64,000 nucleotides of DNA from Oikopleura dioica (Eukaryota; Chordata; Appendicularia; Copelata; Oikopleuridae). This document shows, piece by piece, positions 22,971-37,859 of this stretch. Below the pieces are notes generated by a model. The model saw nothing but the letters and a program-made list of their open reading frames with translations. It was not told the DNA's origin and ran no database searches. Position 1 is the stretch's first letter. The number at the start of each line of letters is the position of its first letter. Position numbers and translations under genes: made by a program. Where the stretch lies: contig OU015566.1 in the NCBI GenBank assembly GCA_907165135.1, positions 14,058,157 through 14,122,156 on the forward strand, read 5' to 3'.

Positions 22971-23095
22971 GCGCTCGAGAGTTGCTTTTTCAAAATACGT
23001 AGGCGGTAAAAAGCATTCTTTTGAAGACAAACAATCAAAAAGAAAGCTGTACCGCCTACGCATTTTTTAAGCTTTTCTCGAGGCGCGTGAGAGTG
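22971..23095. repeat. Inverted repeat, hairpin-forming
   Basis: GCGCTCGAGA ... AAAATACGTAGGCGGTA (22971-23008) pairs with TACCGCCTACGCATTTT ... TCTCGAGGCGCG (about 23049-23096) around a 40-nt loop. The inner 13 bp around TAGGCGGTA pair almost perfectly and the outer CTCGAGA blocks pair as well. It sits between membralin and the 3' end of SMG9. Confidence 0.6.
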
Positions 23096-23204
23096 ATTCT
23101 AGAGCAGAAACAAAGCGTAAATAAATGAAACAAGCACAGGTACAAAAAATTAACTGATCATCATTGTATTTTTTGTCAACAATTTAAGTTGTTGGTGATT
23201 TTTG

Positions 23205-23545
23205 ACCAAATGCTAATTGGGTGCTGATTGGTCGAAAAAAGCCACTAGATGTTAGGGTCAGACATCGCGCCGACCTTGGATTCTAGTGTTAAATTGGTTT
23301 CAATGATTTGGTTTCAGGTTTTTGGGAGATTATAACTTTTTATTAGGGTCGGCATTTCGATGATTTTCATTGGCTTTTGGGCCGAAATAAGCTTTCTGAT
23401 TGGCTTATGGGTTTAATCAAGCCCTTTCATTGGAAATATGGTTAAAATTGGGGCTGTGATTCGCTCATGGCCAAAATAATGCTTCCGGTTGGCTTATAAG
23501 CCTAATAAAGTCCTGTGATTGGGCCGATAGAAAAAATGCCCGACC
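23205..23545. repeat. Degenerate tandem repeat of GATTGGCTTATGG-type units
   Basis: The word ATTGG/TTGG followed by CTTATGGG, GGCCG or TAATAAAGC recurs at about 23216, 23228, 23370, 23398, 23428, 23457, 23487 and 23517, with a period of roughly 30-50 bp. The units are too diverged for exact alignment by eye. The array lies directly downstream of the SMG9 stop codon. Confidence 0.5.
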
Positions 23546-23603
23546 CGCGCCTTCAGAAAGCTTCTTCCTTCGATTTGCTTTCGGGTATTTGTGATTAGTG
23601 AAT

Positions 23604-26600
23604 TCAGGTAGCTTCTACAAGATGTCTTGAGTATTCAGCCATCATCGGTGTCTTCCGGACTTGTATCCTGGTTCAATAACCGTCTTTCCGTCACAAAATA
23701 CGCTGGAAATTTGGTTTTACTTTAGATTAACCAGTGCCTTGTTCCCAAGCTCGTGATGCGTTGCTCAACCAGGTTTTTTCGTGATTGTGGGGCTGGTTGC
23801 TACGCGGAAAAGACTTTGTTCGAAATACGGAATGAAGCAAATTCAGATTCTTGATTGTAGATCAAGTGGCGGAAGTAGCAGTCAAAGCTTCAAGTCAAAC
23901 TTGGAAATGATGATTGAGACCAGTCATGTCAAGCGCGTAAATGATCATCAAGACATGTTCAAGGATCAAGAGCAGACGACTTGGAGTCATGAAATTCCGT
24001 ATTTTGCACCTGGCAAGACCAGATTGCGAAGCGTCCGGATAGTCAGCTCGAAGGAGGGATACGCCGGATTCCGGCATCGATCGTTTGCTAAGAGGCTAGC
24101 TAATCTCTCGGCGAGGATGAATTGTACCTGAGGGAACCATGAAGATGTTGAAGGGATGCTCATCCTTTGGAAGTTCAAGCATCAGGTTCTTTCGCCAGGA
24201 GCCGAAGTGGCCACGAACTTTGAGCTAATTTATATAAAGAAAATGAATAATAACAGAATATACTCTTATATAAAATCGACGCGTCCTTAATTAACAATCG
24301 AAAACACTACCTTGCTGTACTTCATCAAGGCGGCAATAATCTGTTCACAAGCAATGAAGTTGGCGGGCTGGTACAAGTCTCTGTTACTCCTGTTAATGAC
24401 AAACACGACCTCGGGCATGAAATCGACATTATCAGTTCCATCGGGCGGCGTCGTAGTCGGCTGAACAAAAAATTCAACAGGACATTCTAGTCACATGTAA
24501 AATTGTGCCTTGAGCATTTCCGCGGTGGTCAGCAGCCGCACCAGGTTGAAATCCGGCGCTTGATCGTGCAAAACTGTTTCGGAGTGCTCAAAGCTCTTGG
24601 GAAGAATATCTAAAGTTTGGATCATTATTCTAGCGCTCCTTTTCCTAAAATCACGTGACAAACGCTCATGAGCCAAGCAACGAGCTGAAGCGACTGGATT
24701 TGGTGGAGCGAGAGGCCGGAAGCGAGATCAGGAGCACCACCACCTGTAACAGATTCTCAAGTTGCCAAAATAGCAATTTTCTAGCGTTTTTACATTTGAC
24801 GAATTTCAAATCAATCCTGTTCCGTGCCGCCGATCGCGATCATTAACGCATAATTCGTCGAGTAAAGAAGTCGAAAGAACTGGCTGAGTGTCTTTTCGAA
24901 GTTTAGAAAAGCTTTCAGTTGAGGATTCAAGAAAACGGCCCAGTTTTGGGCTCAAAAATTCAATAAAGTTAACAATGACGTGCTTTTTTTAAGGTTAACG
25001 AAGTTTTCCAGCCCACTTCCGTCATAAAAACCCCGGAACACCATACTTTTTCAGAATCAGCAGAAAATTTCAAGAACTTTGACCATTTAAAATTCTAGAA
25101 ATCTTCACTTCCGGTCGATTCTAGAGCCGGAAGTTATCGAAATTTGGGAGTATGGGCAACTTGTGGCCTATCAAATTGATTCTCAGACGATTCCCTATCA
25201 TCTCAGAGAAGAATCAATCCCGGCCACGGTCAAATCAACCGCAAAAACTGAAAAAATTTCATAAATTTATGCATTTTTTCGTAGTTTTGGCGGATGGTTT
25301 GACCGCGTATGGATTTGTTTCTTCGAATGAATCGATAATGAGATGACTCAGAATCTTCTGAGCATCAATTTGATGGGTCACACTTTATACATACTCGAAA
25401 ATTTCGTCAACTTCCGGCTCTAGAATTGACCGGAAGTGAAGATTTCTTGAATTTTAAATGGTCAAAGTTCTTGAAATTTTCTGCTGATTCTGAAAAGGTA
25501 TGGTGTTCTGGGGTTTATATGGCGGAAGTGGGCTGGAAAACTTCGTTAACCTTAAAAAAAGCACGTCAATGTATTCTATAGGTTTTTGGCACAGCCAAAC
25601 TATGCCATTTACCAGCACGATCACTATCGTCTCTAGTTGAACTGAAATCGAATAAATCATATAATTCGAAAAATAAGTGATTTTCTGGTTTTCAAAATAG
25701 ACGAACGTTTCTTGATTTACGAAAGTGGACAAAGTCTTGTGGGCTCGGCTAACTCTGTAGGAAGCCTTAATCAGCGCCGTTTATTCTATAAATTATGTGC
25801 GGCTTTTTGGCAGACTTCTGAAAGTGTGCTTTTCAAACTCGTTGCCTAGCAAGATCATCCGCTCGCTGGTAATGAACATCTCCACTCCAGCAGTCATGTG
25901 GCAGCCCTTTTCCTTTGTCTCGAATCCTTGAGGCCGAAAGTGGAAACGCTTGTCGCGACAGTTGCTCCCGCCAAGCAAAGACATCAGCGAGCTTTTGCCC
26001 ACTCCTTGGTGGCCGATCACGCCGACGACCAGGAAATCCGTGTTTTCTTGCTTTCACAGTTTTCTACGTGAATTACGATAGCGAAGCGAGAAGCTGATTT
26101 TCGAAGCTGCAAGCTTTCTTTCCTCATGGAAAATTTTAAGCGAAGATGATCCCCAGGTGCTGATTAAATTATGCCCCGGAATGAAGAAATTCCACGACGA
26201 AAGCTGCGCGTTTCCCTCCTCCTTATCTTACGATGCTCTCTATTTCAACAAAAAAGCAAGGTCTTGGAGACTTTAGGAGCTATGTGACACGCCTATGTCC
26301 GACGGTTCAGGGGGGTTTCGTCGGTTGAGTAACCATAGAATCACAATTGCGCAAATTGCTGGTCTTGAAAACTGTTTCCTGAAGGAAACCAAGCGCTGGA
26401 GATGGCTCTCGCCAGTGAAGATTTGGATCGATTATTCGAGCAGATCGCTTCATTTCCGCATTTTTCAAGTCTCCTTTTCTTCGGGTTGCTTCATTACTAC
26501 AATCAACACTATCAATTGCAATAATAAGTGATTGTTCTTCAACCCTTTCCTTCCGCCTCATCAACCTCCTTCCCTCTTCCAGAAGAAGGCCGTTCCGAGT

Positions 26601-26787
26601 ACTCGCTGTTGGAATTGTTGTATTCTCGCTGATAAAGGATCTTCTCCGACTCCGAGTTGTTACTTCTGTTGTATCTTTGGTTCCGCCCATTTCGATTTCC
26701 CCGCGTTTTCGTATTTGAATGCGAGCTTTCAGAGTCGCCATTAGCGTCGACCCCGCGGTTCCGCTGGATTCGGACGCGGCCGTCCAT
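23604..26787 (-). CDS. SMG9: SMG9, nonsense-mediated decay factor
   Basis: SMG9 is the G-like subunit that, with SMG8, controls the SMG1 kinase in nonsense-mediated mRNA decay. The first exon (26787 to about 26541) encodes a polar N-terminus (MDGRVRIQRNRG). The next encodes EMKRSARIIDPNLHWREPSP. Then come LVVGVIGHQGVGKSSLMSLL (a Walker-A-like loop, near 26000) and MTAGVEMFITSERMILL. Further blocks are LHQIQSLQLVAWLMSVCHV (near 24700), FNLVRLLTTAEM, a VVFVINRSNRDLYQPANF block (near 24390), FGSWRKNLMLELPKDEHPFN, NPAYPSFELTIRTLRNLVLP (near 24060), and a last exon VRKTPMMAEYSRHLVEAT ending at 23604. All are colinear with human SMG9. The exon equivalent to the conserved WFHYAARIW stretch was not found. 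A foldback element sits in the intron between the GTPase-like start and the LHQIQ exon. Confidence 0.85.
24978..25566. mobile_element. 589-bp foldback transposon-like element in an SMG9 intron, 5-bp target duplication
   Basis: The left end ACGTGCTTTTTTTAAGGTTA is matched by the inverted right end (TAACCTTAAAAAAAGCACGT). The arms remain alignable inwards for about 200 bp on each side (for example CCAGCCCACTTCCG / CGGAAGTGGGCTGG and ATTTTCTGCTGATTCTGAAA). The centre is also partly self-complementary. CAATG flanks both ends (24973-24977 and 25567-25571), as expected for a 5-bp target-site duplication. No transposase frame is present, so it is non-autonomous. Confidence 0.88.
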
Positions 26788-27442
26788 TTTTGAAATTTGA
26801 AATCGACTGACTGAAAAGTTTTTCGTTGAAAATCGCTGTTTTTTGTTGATTTTTATTGTTTTTTTCTTGAGTAAAAGATGAATTACACTAATGGAAAAGA
26901 TATGTTGAAAACATAGAAGAAAATGAATATTATAATAGTTTTTATCAATATTGCAAAATATTAAAAAGAGGGTTGAAGAGTCAGACATCCAACACTAGGT
27001 TATAGAAAAGAGCAAGAATGGTCTTCAAATTTTCAAAACATGTTAAAATGATATATTTTTTCGATTTTCGATTTCATGCAAAAGTTGAAGCAAATGTTGT
27101 TTGTACGAGTCTGTTTCTAATTTCGGGCATTTTCTATTGCTGAATTTACGTTTTTATCTGTCAAGGGAATTCGATCAGTCGCTAAGAAGCTTTATTTGAA
27201 GACGATAGAGAGTACAAAAATTGCAACGACCGGGCGAGATTTTGGGAGTTTTACAAGTTTGGGTGATTTGTTGGACGATCCACGATTTTTGAGAAGAATT
27301 CTAAGTTATATTATGAAATGATGGTACTTGATATTTTTCGGATGTGTCGTTTTTAAATAGATAGAAAATGAGTTTATAGGTAAGTTTCTTTTTTTCATGT
27401 TGTGTGAGTTTTCGTAGCGGGATTTGAAGATTTATTCTGTCT
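26788..27442. other. Intergenic, no gene recognised
   Basis: AT-rich sequence between the SMG9 start and the SCAMP stop, both on the minus strand. Frames are short and I recognised neither a protein nor an RNA. The part next to 26788 should contain the SMG9 promoter. Confidence 0.5.
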
Positions 27443-28960
27443 TCAGGGATTTCTGCCGAACGCGCTCTGAAAACAGGGATTAGCGATTATCATAAGATCA
27501 TGTAGATTTACCTGCGCGCTGTGCTGTGCAGCCTGAGTAGCAGCGCTGGTGGCCGCGTTCCTGACAGTTTCATTCGACCAAAGCGTCGTGCCGATCGAGC
27601 TCTGTCCTTCTGTCATCGCCTTGCCGAAGGTAGCGCCTGTTGCACGGTAGATTTCGTGCACTTTTCGAAGCATTATCAGAGCGAAACACAGGCAGATCCT
27701 TAAATTAAGGTAGAAAAGGCGGAAAAGGAGGGATTCTTACGTGAAAGCGATGGAAGAAATCATGGAAATGATGCCAGAAGCGACGTCTTCTTTGATTGCG
27801 GCGATCGAAACTACCCAGCCGCAGTAGCCCATTCCTTTGATACCAATAACCATCAATAAAAGCCAGCAAATCTGAAACGACATTAGGTGCTTGTTTCTTT
27901 GTGATGCTGCCGATCTTTCGTGAGGTTGTTTACCTGGAAGAAAAAGATGAAGAAGAAAATGAAGAAATTGAATGAAGAATCGCTCTTGAACGCTCTGTAA
28001 GCGGGAATGTACCAGCACATGGAGCAGGGAGAATAAAGCCCGAGCCAGAGGACTGACAAGCCAAAGTTCTTGGGTCCACTTTCGCTGTCGGCCGTTTCGC
28101 TTTTGCTTTCTGCGATCTGAAAGAAAAATATGGAAAAAGAAGCAGGAAAAAATGCATTACCCAGAAGGTCATATTTCCAAGAACATTGAGGAAAAGACAG
28201 AGGACGTAGGTCATCCAGAGGTAGTACAAGTAACGCACCGTCTTTTGGAAATCGAGCGGGATTTCGAGACTGATGTCGTGGTAAAAACACGGTTTTACTG
28301 GAAACCAGGACGGCAGGGGAGGCCAGTTGTTAGGCTGGACGGTTCCGCCGGTCTGAAAATGGAGTTAAAATGAGTAAAACGAATGATAAAAGAGTTCATG
28401 CAGTGATAAATGAAGAAAAAGATAAGGTGTCTTTACCAAAATTTATTACCAAAAGATGATACTACTAAAATATTCAAAACAACCATTCAAAAGAATCTCG
28501 CTAACCTGTAAATTGCGCTCCCTTCTTTCCAGCTCTTTCTCCTTCTGCTCGAGTTCTTGTTGTCTCTTCATCAAATCCTCGTGTCCTGGAAGATCGGAAA
28601 TCCCCTTTGGTTTCGGAACTTTCGGCGCCGATTCGGCGATCGGAATCGAGGTCATCTGTCCGGTCGGAGCGGCGCTCTGGGTTGGCGCGCTCGGAGCTAG
28701 AAAAATGGGTGAAATTGGGGAAAGGGAAAGATTTGAATTGATAAATGAAGGTAAGTGTAGGTGGTAAAGGTTTTACCATGTGCTGGGTGGAGAAAATACT
28801 CATATTCATCTGTTAAATCTTCAAAAAAGGCAATTCCAGCGAAGAAAAAGAAAGAAAACTTACCGACATCGTCCGCAAAAGGATTGTCTTCAACAGCAGG
28901 GGCCTGAGCCGCTGCTCGTTGAGCTTCTACGACCGAAGGATCAGCGAACGGATTATCCAT
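27443..28960 (-). CDS. SCAMP: Secretory carrier membrane protein (SCAMP)
   Basis: SCAMPs are four-helix membrane proteins of the trans-Golgi, endosomes and secretory vesicles. The N-terminus carries two NPF motifs ([14 protein letters not shown] ... EDNPFADD), which bind EH-domain proteins in endocytosis. A coiled coil follows ([20 protein letters not shown], near 28560), then [20 protein letters not shown] (near 28310), the typical sequence before the first helix. Membrane segments lie in the exons near 28220, 28000 and 27820 ([60 protein letters not shown]). A cytosolic tail ends SAFGRNP at 27443 after a short last intron. About seven exons. Length and order match SCAMP1-3. Confidence 0.9.
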
Positions 28961-29468
28961 TCTTCAATTATTTCAAAATCAAAATGGCTTCAATGTTTTT
29001 TGAATTAGTAGTGAACAAGTTTTATTTGCTGCTTGATGTCTTTTTTGGTCGTTTTTGTTGTTAAGTATTTGTTTGAAATTGCATGATTGTTATTTACAGT
29101 CGTTGTTATGATGAAAATATAAAGTGTGCTGTATTAAAATTTCAAAAAAATAGAACACAGAAAAGATGTCACATGTCTTTGGTTAAAATTCCGAGTACGA
29201 GGAGTTGTCGGTTTTGTTATTTGGAGATAGGAATGGACAGAAAGCGAAATTTGCTCAAATTTGAGAATATTTGATGAAAACAGGAATTTTGAAATTGAAC
29301 TCAAGGCATATTTTTGAAAAAAAAGAGAAAGGGATATCTGTATATTCAGACGTTTCTGTAAGTGAAGTGCACTAATGAGTGAGTGAGAATAAAAATGAAA
29401 GAACAATTTTGTGAAGATTGACGAGGCAATTTTTCAAAAGATTGAAAACGAAGATAGGAGAAGCCGGA
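28961..29468. other. Intergenic, no gene recognised
   Basis: AT-rich DNA between the SCAMP start and the aPKC stop, both minus-strand. It should hold the SCAMP promoter and the aPKC 3' UTR. I saw no gene. Confidence 0.5.
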
Positions 29469-32409
<2,941 letters not shown>

Positions 32410-32993
32410 GTTTTCTGCGCAATTCTTTCTTTTTTCGTTTTTTCAAAATATTTTTCTCAAAAAGCCTTCATGTGATTTTTCTTTTCTCTCTTTATTTTGT
32501 TGTTTTCTTGTTTGTAAAGCCGCTTGGAAAGCTGAAACTGTTTCTCTTTTTATATTTTTATTTTCGCTTTTTCAGATGATTTTTTTCCTTTTCGGACGCG
32601 GCCTCGATTGGGCGCGATGAGTCATCGCTGCGCCGCCGCGGCCATTTTCCGCAAATTTGCGCTTTTCAAAACGAAACAGAGAAATTTACAATTTTCGGGG
32701 TTTTCGCGTTTTACGAGTTTTACGAATTTGTTCAAGGTGAAAAAAATTAAGAGAGAATTACGAAGATCTTTAAAAAAAAATAGAAAATTTGCTGAGTTTC
32801 TCTCAAAGATTATTTTTTATTATTTATCTATAATGAATATTTTAAATAGCAGCGTTATCAACATTTAAATTATTTTGATAAGAGTCATTCGTTTTCTGAT
32901 TGGCCAGACATTCTGTATCAACTTCTGTCTGTCTTTTATTTTCCTGATTCTTCTCAATTTTTAGCATTTTTCACGATTTTCAGAAAGAAAGAG
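32410..32993. promoter_or_regulatory. Divergent intergenic region between aPKC and cathepsin, with a palindromic AP-1 site
   Basis: Both flanking genes start here and point away from each other. A GC-rich patch at about 32595-32650 stands out from the AT-rich DNA. It contains the perfect 15-bp palindrome GCGATGAGTCATCGC (32614-32628) with a consensus AP-1 core TGAGTCA, followed by GCGGCCATTTTCC. Regulatory function is inferred from position and motif only. Confidence 0.5.
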
Positions 32994-34538
<1,545 letters not shown>

Positions 34539-34769
34539 GCCCATGACTTCCACAGGACCTTTTCTTTCATTTTCCGTTAACCAACTTTTACACTTTCAAT
34601 TATCTCTTTCGTTTCGTTTTTTGCTGCTTCCTTTACCATGTTCCTTATCAATTTCTCTACTTTTCTGAGCTTCAACATGCCGCATGTTACATGCGCCAAT
34701 TCGAAATCGAATTGTCTATCTTCAAAATAAAATTCCGAAAAAACAAAGTCCTTTATACAGTAATAGTTT

Positions 34770-35551
34770 CTACAGTTGGCAAACCATGAAATGGCATTCT
34801 CCAGATTCGAGTTTTCCGTTGTAATGAGCCGCTCCGAAAGCTTCTTCGTAATTTACCGATGTTGCAGTTTCAAAACCGAGCTAGAAAGTAGTCAAATTAG
34901 GAGCAAACCAGCGAGTTACCTTTTGATAGGTCTTTCTCAAAGGCTCGACTGTAGCAAAAGCAGTAGCATGGTTTCTTCCTCGTTCTCGCGCTCGGTCCAG
35001 GGCGGTTTTTACGAATTCAGTTCCGATTCCTTGTTGTCTTCAAAAATGAAAGGGGGAGAATTGAATGAAAATTTACCTCAGATCGGTTCGAACAACAACA
35101 GTAGCAATTTCGTAGCATTCTTCCGCTTCTTTGACGTTGAATTGCTGATCGAGGTTTTTGGTGTCGCCGATGAGGGATTTGACGAATTCTAGAGCAGAAA
35201 TCGGCCGCTGGAAGTTTGGAAGACAGGGGCAACAGTTGAGCCAGCAGAGCGCGGAGGAAATCAGCGACAGCTCCGTTTTCTTCGAAATGTCGTAGCCGAC
35301 TACAATGTTTTTTTCGGAAGAAAAGGTGCGAAAAACATACTGATAACCGCTGCCAATTTGCCATCCTGATCCCTGTAGCAGATATTTAACTCATTGTCGC
35401 AAGCGTACGCCACGAATTGCCGCAGTCTCTTTGGATTAGGTTTTTCAGTCGTTTGCGCTGCCGCCTGAGCGAATGCATTTTTCTGGAGAAATTCTAGCAC
35501 CTCGTCCGTCTGATCGCCGACGATTTTCTCTAAATGAAGCTCGGCTCCCAT
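34770..35551 (-). CDS. GNAT-family N-acetyltransferase
   Basis: The protein starts MGAELHLEKIVGDQTDEVLE. It contains LAAVIIGYDISKKTE (strand beta-4 area), YEIATVVVRTDL, then the acetyl-CoA-binding motif RQQGIGTEFVKTALDRARER (R/Q-x2-G-x-G) and LGFET, as in arylalkylamine-type N-acetyltransferases. It ends CHFMVCQL with a TAG at 34770. It should transfer acetyl from acetyl-CoA to an amine; the substrate cannot be told from the sequence. Its 3' end faces that of the cathepsin gene with a 230-bp gap that holds the AATAAA of the latter (about 34727). Confidence 0.75.
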
Positions 35552-35840
35552 TTTGTAATTGATTTTTGTTTTGAGGAGATTTTGAGCATTTCCGGTTGAG
35601 ATTCAATTAATTAAAAATTGAGCTTCTGTCTATTTTAAAATCCTTTGATTACGGCTGAGAAGATGAGTTTTATGATGATTTCTTTTGAAAGAAAAGAATC
35701 ATCGAAAGCTTAAATGATTAAAAAATCATCAAACTCACAAACTCGTAAACACATAGTGGATCGTTAACGCGTAATAATTATACGTCAGCTACTAAACAAG
35801 TTGCGTTTTTTGAGTTTTGAGAGGCGAAAAATTGAAGAAA

Positions 35841-37293
35841 ATGAAAAATCTTGAAACGTATTTATTGTTGATTTTGACAACCATTTTGTACGGCCATCAT
35901 TTTTGGTTTGTCAGTGATTCGGGTCTAAGAGACACAGAAATAGAGTTGTTGAATAGATTTCAACGATTTCTTCCTGGAGAAGAAGCAGTTCTTCCGAAAT
36001 ATCAAACAAGGCAAGACTTGATCTCCAATAACCGTCAAAAGAGCCTTTTTAGGAGCGACAAATTTCTCATCCCTTTCCTGAATTGGGGCCCGAACAATCA
36101 ACTCCGGGGCCTACAAGAGTCCCTTATTCTTGCGATAAAGCTCAATCGAACACTTTGTGTCCCTTTTTTCTTCAAACATTTCACGGTGAGAGCCCAATTC
36201 TAGCTCCAAAAGCGAATGAAGAATTTTTCAGGACTTGAGTTTGTCGGATGGAGAGGAGCACCTGGTGATTCCGAGATTCAGAATTGATGTTCGAAAGATT
36301 CATGAATTGATCACGACTTGTGACGTCCACGAAATCGCCGGCAACTGTGGTGGGAAAGTTGATTCCCTGTTGATTGGGAGGGACATTTGCTCTGGCGACA
36401 TTTGGAGGACGACTGAGGAGACAAGGAAGAGACTTGGGCTGGAAGCATTCATGGAGGAGGAGAGCTGCAGAGGAGTTAAGGGCCTCCCGACGTATCCAGA
36501 GGAGAAGAAGATTGTCCGAACCTTGTCGAGTGACAAAAAATGGCTCGAGGAGTACTACCCTGGGGACGAAAGATGCGCAGTGATTGCCTATCCTTACACT
36601 CTCTTCCCAAACTTCCACGGCCAAATCGAACGATTTTTAAGAAACAGAAAAGGTGCACAAGGCGAGATCTCGGACTTCGACGCTGAAATTTTCTCCGACG
36701 TCATCAATTACGTCGCTCGGCCGCAATTTATGAGAGCGCTGGTAGACGACTTCGTAAAAGAAAAGCTCTTCGAAGGAAGATTTATCGCCCTTCATTACCG
36801 ATTTGATGATGTGGACTATTTGTCAAGATGCAGCACCGAAGACCCGTATAAGATTTGCGACGATTTGATGAAGATGAAGGGGAATATGACCGAATCGGCG
36901 GAGATCTTCGTCAATTATCTTGAAAAGCTCAGATCTGAGGACGTTCCCATAAAAGCTGTTTACTTGGCTTCCCCACCACAAGAAGTCCAGATCAATTTCT
37001 CGATCAAAGACGCGCTTCGTCGACGATTTCCAAATCAACAAGTCGTTTTTCTCGATTCAAAAGACATCGAGCCTTTCTACAATCGACTAGCGAATGTGCC
37101 AACTGGTCTGAAAGGAGATGTCATGTCTTCGATTGAGCAAGAAGTCTGTCTAAGAGCTAGAGTATTCTTGAGAGCGAGGCCGTCTTCTTGGTCGAGCAAT
37201 GTTCATATCCAACGTGTTGCTGATCCTGAAACAAGGAAGTTTGTCAAAGATGATCGATTATTACTCGATGTTCTCACTGGAAAATCAACTTGA
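35841..37293 (+). CDS. GDP-fucose protein O-fucosyltransferase-like, type II membrane protein
   Basis: Two exons (35841-36185 and 36232-37293) give 468 residues. An N-terminal signal anchor (YLLLILTTILYGHHFWFV) leads a lumenal domain with LNWGPNNQLRGLQESLILAI, which fits the GGxNNQ-x5 entry motif of the POFUT/O-FucT fold (GDP-fucose site), and FIALHYRFDDVDYLS, the HxRxxxD-type motif with an arginine. KAVYLASPP fits the third motif. The family uses GDP-fucose to modify proteins in the ER or Golgi; the lineage within the family is divergent, so acceptor specificity is unknown. I start at the ATG at 35841 because the upstream in-frame codons lack ATG. AATAAA lies at about 37381. Confidence 0.7.
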
Positions 37294-37443
37294 ATGAGCG
37301 ATACTGATACTTTCAACCCTTTTAAATACGCTCTATTATTTCGCTTTCTGGGATTATATACCCCACTTTCACTGTCCTGTAAATAAAATCTCCATGTTCT
37401 CGATTACCGGTCGGTTCTTTTTGGTAAAGAGTTAGCAAAAGCT

Positions 37444-37526
37444 TGACAAGAGTGGGATTCGAACCCACGCCCTCAAAGAGGACTGCGACCTGAACGCAGC
37501 GCCTTAGACCACTCGGCCATCTTGCC
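37444..37526 (-). tRNA. tRNA-Leu (anticodon CAG)
   Basis: Read on the minus strand, the 83-nt sequence begins GGCAAGATGGCCGAGTGGTC and has a 7-bp acceptor stem (one G-U pair), a D loop, an anticodon stem CTGCG/CGCAG with loop TTCAGGT (anticodon CAG), a long type II variable arm as in leucine tRNAs, a T loop GTTCGAATC and discriminator A. No intron is present. A TTTT run a few bases downstream fits RNA polymerase III termination. Confidence 0.95.
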
Positions 37527-37859
37527 ACGGAGGTGCCGGCGACAAAAGGCACATACAAAAACCAGCTTCATTTTCAGTGATTTTTCGATTCCGGCTTCAG
37601 AGTAAGAACTCCAAGAGTAAGCCAAATAACGGGTGGTAGACTCAGCAGAATCAATCAAGATTGCAATCTGCCAAATCATCCTGCAGCTTTCGCTGGCAGC
37701 AGCCGTCTGTAATCAGCCCCAGTCAATCCCAATGTCGCCCGTCGCCACCCTCTCGCACCTGTCTTTCCAAATAAATACCATTCCCTTTTCCCAGAAAAAT
37801 CAAATCACTTCTCAAAACAAACAAATCAACAAGCAAAAAAAACTCCTCAAGAAAAAAAA

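Noticed and set aside
37322-37679. Minus-strand frames of 78 and 68 aa
   Set aside because: Both run through the tRNA-Leu gene and have no start context; they are shadows of the tRNA.
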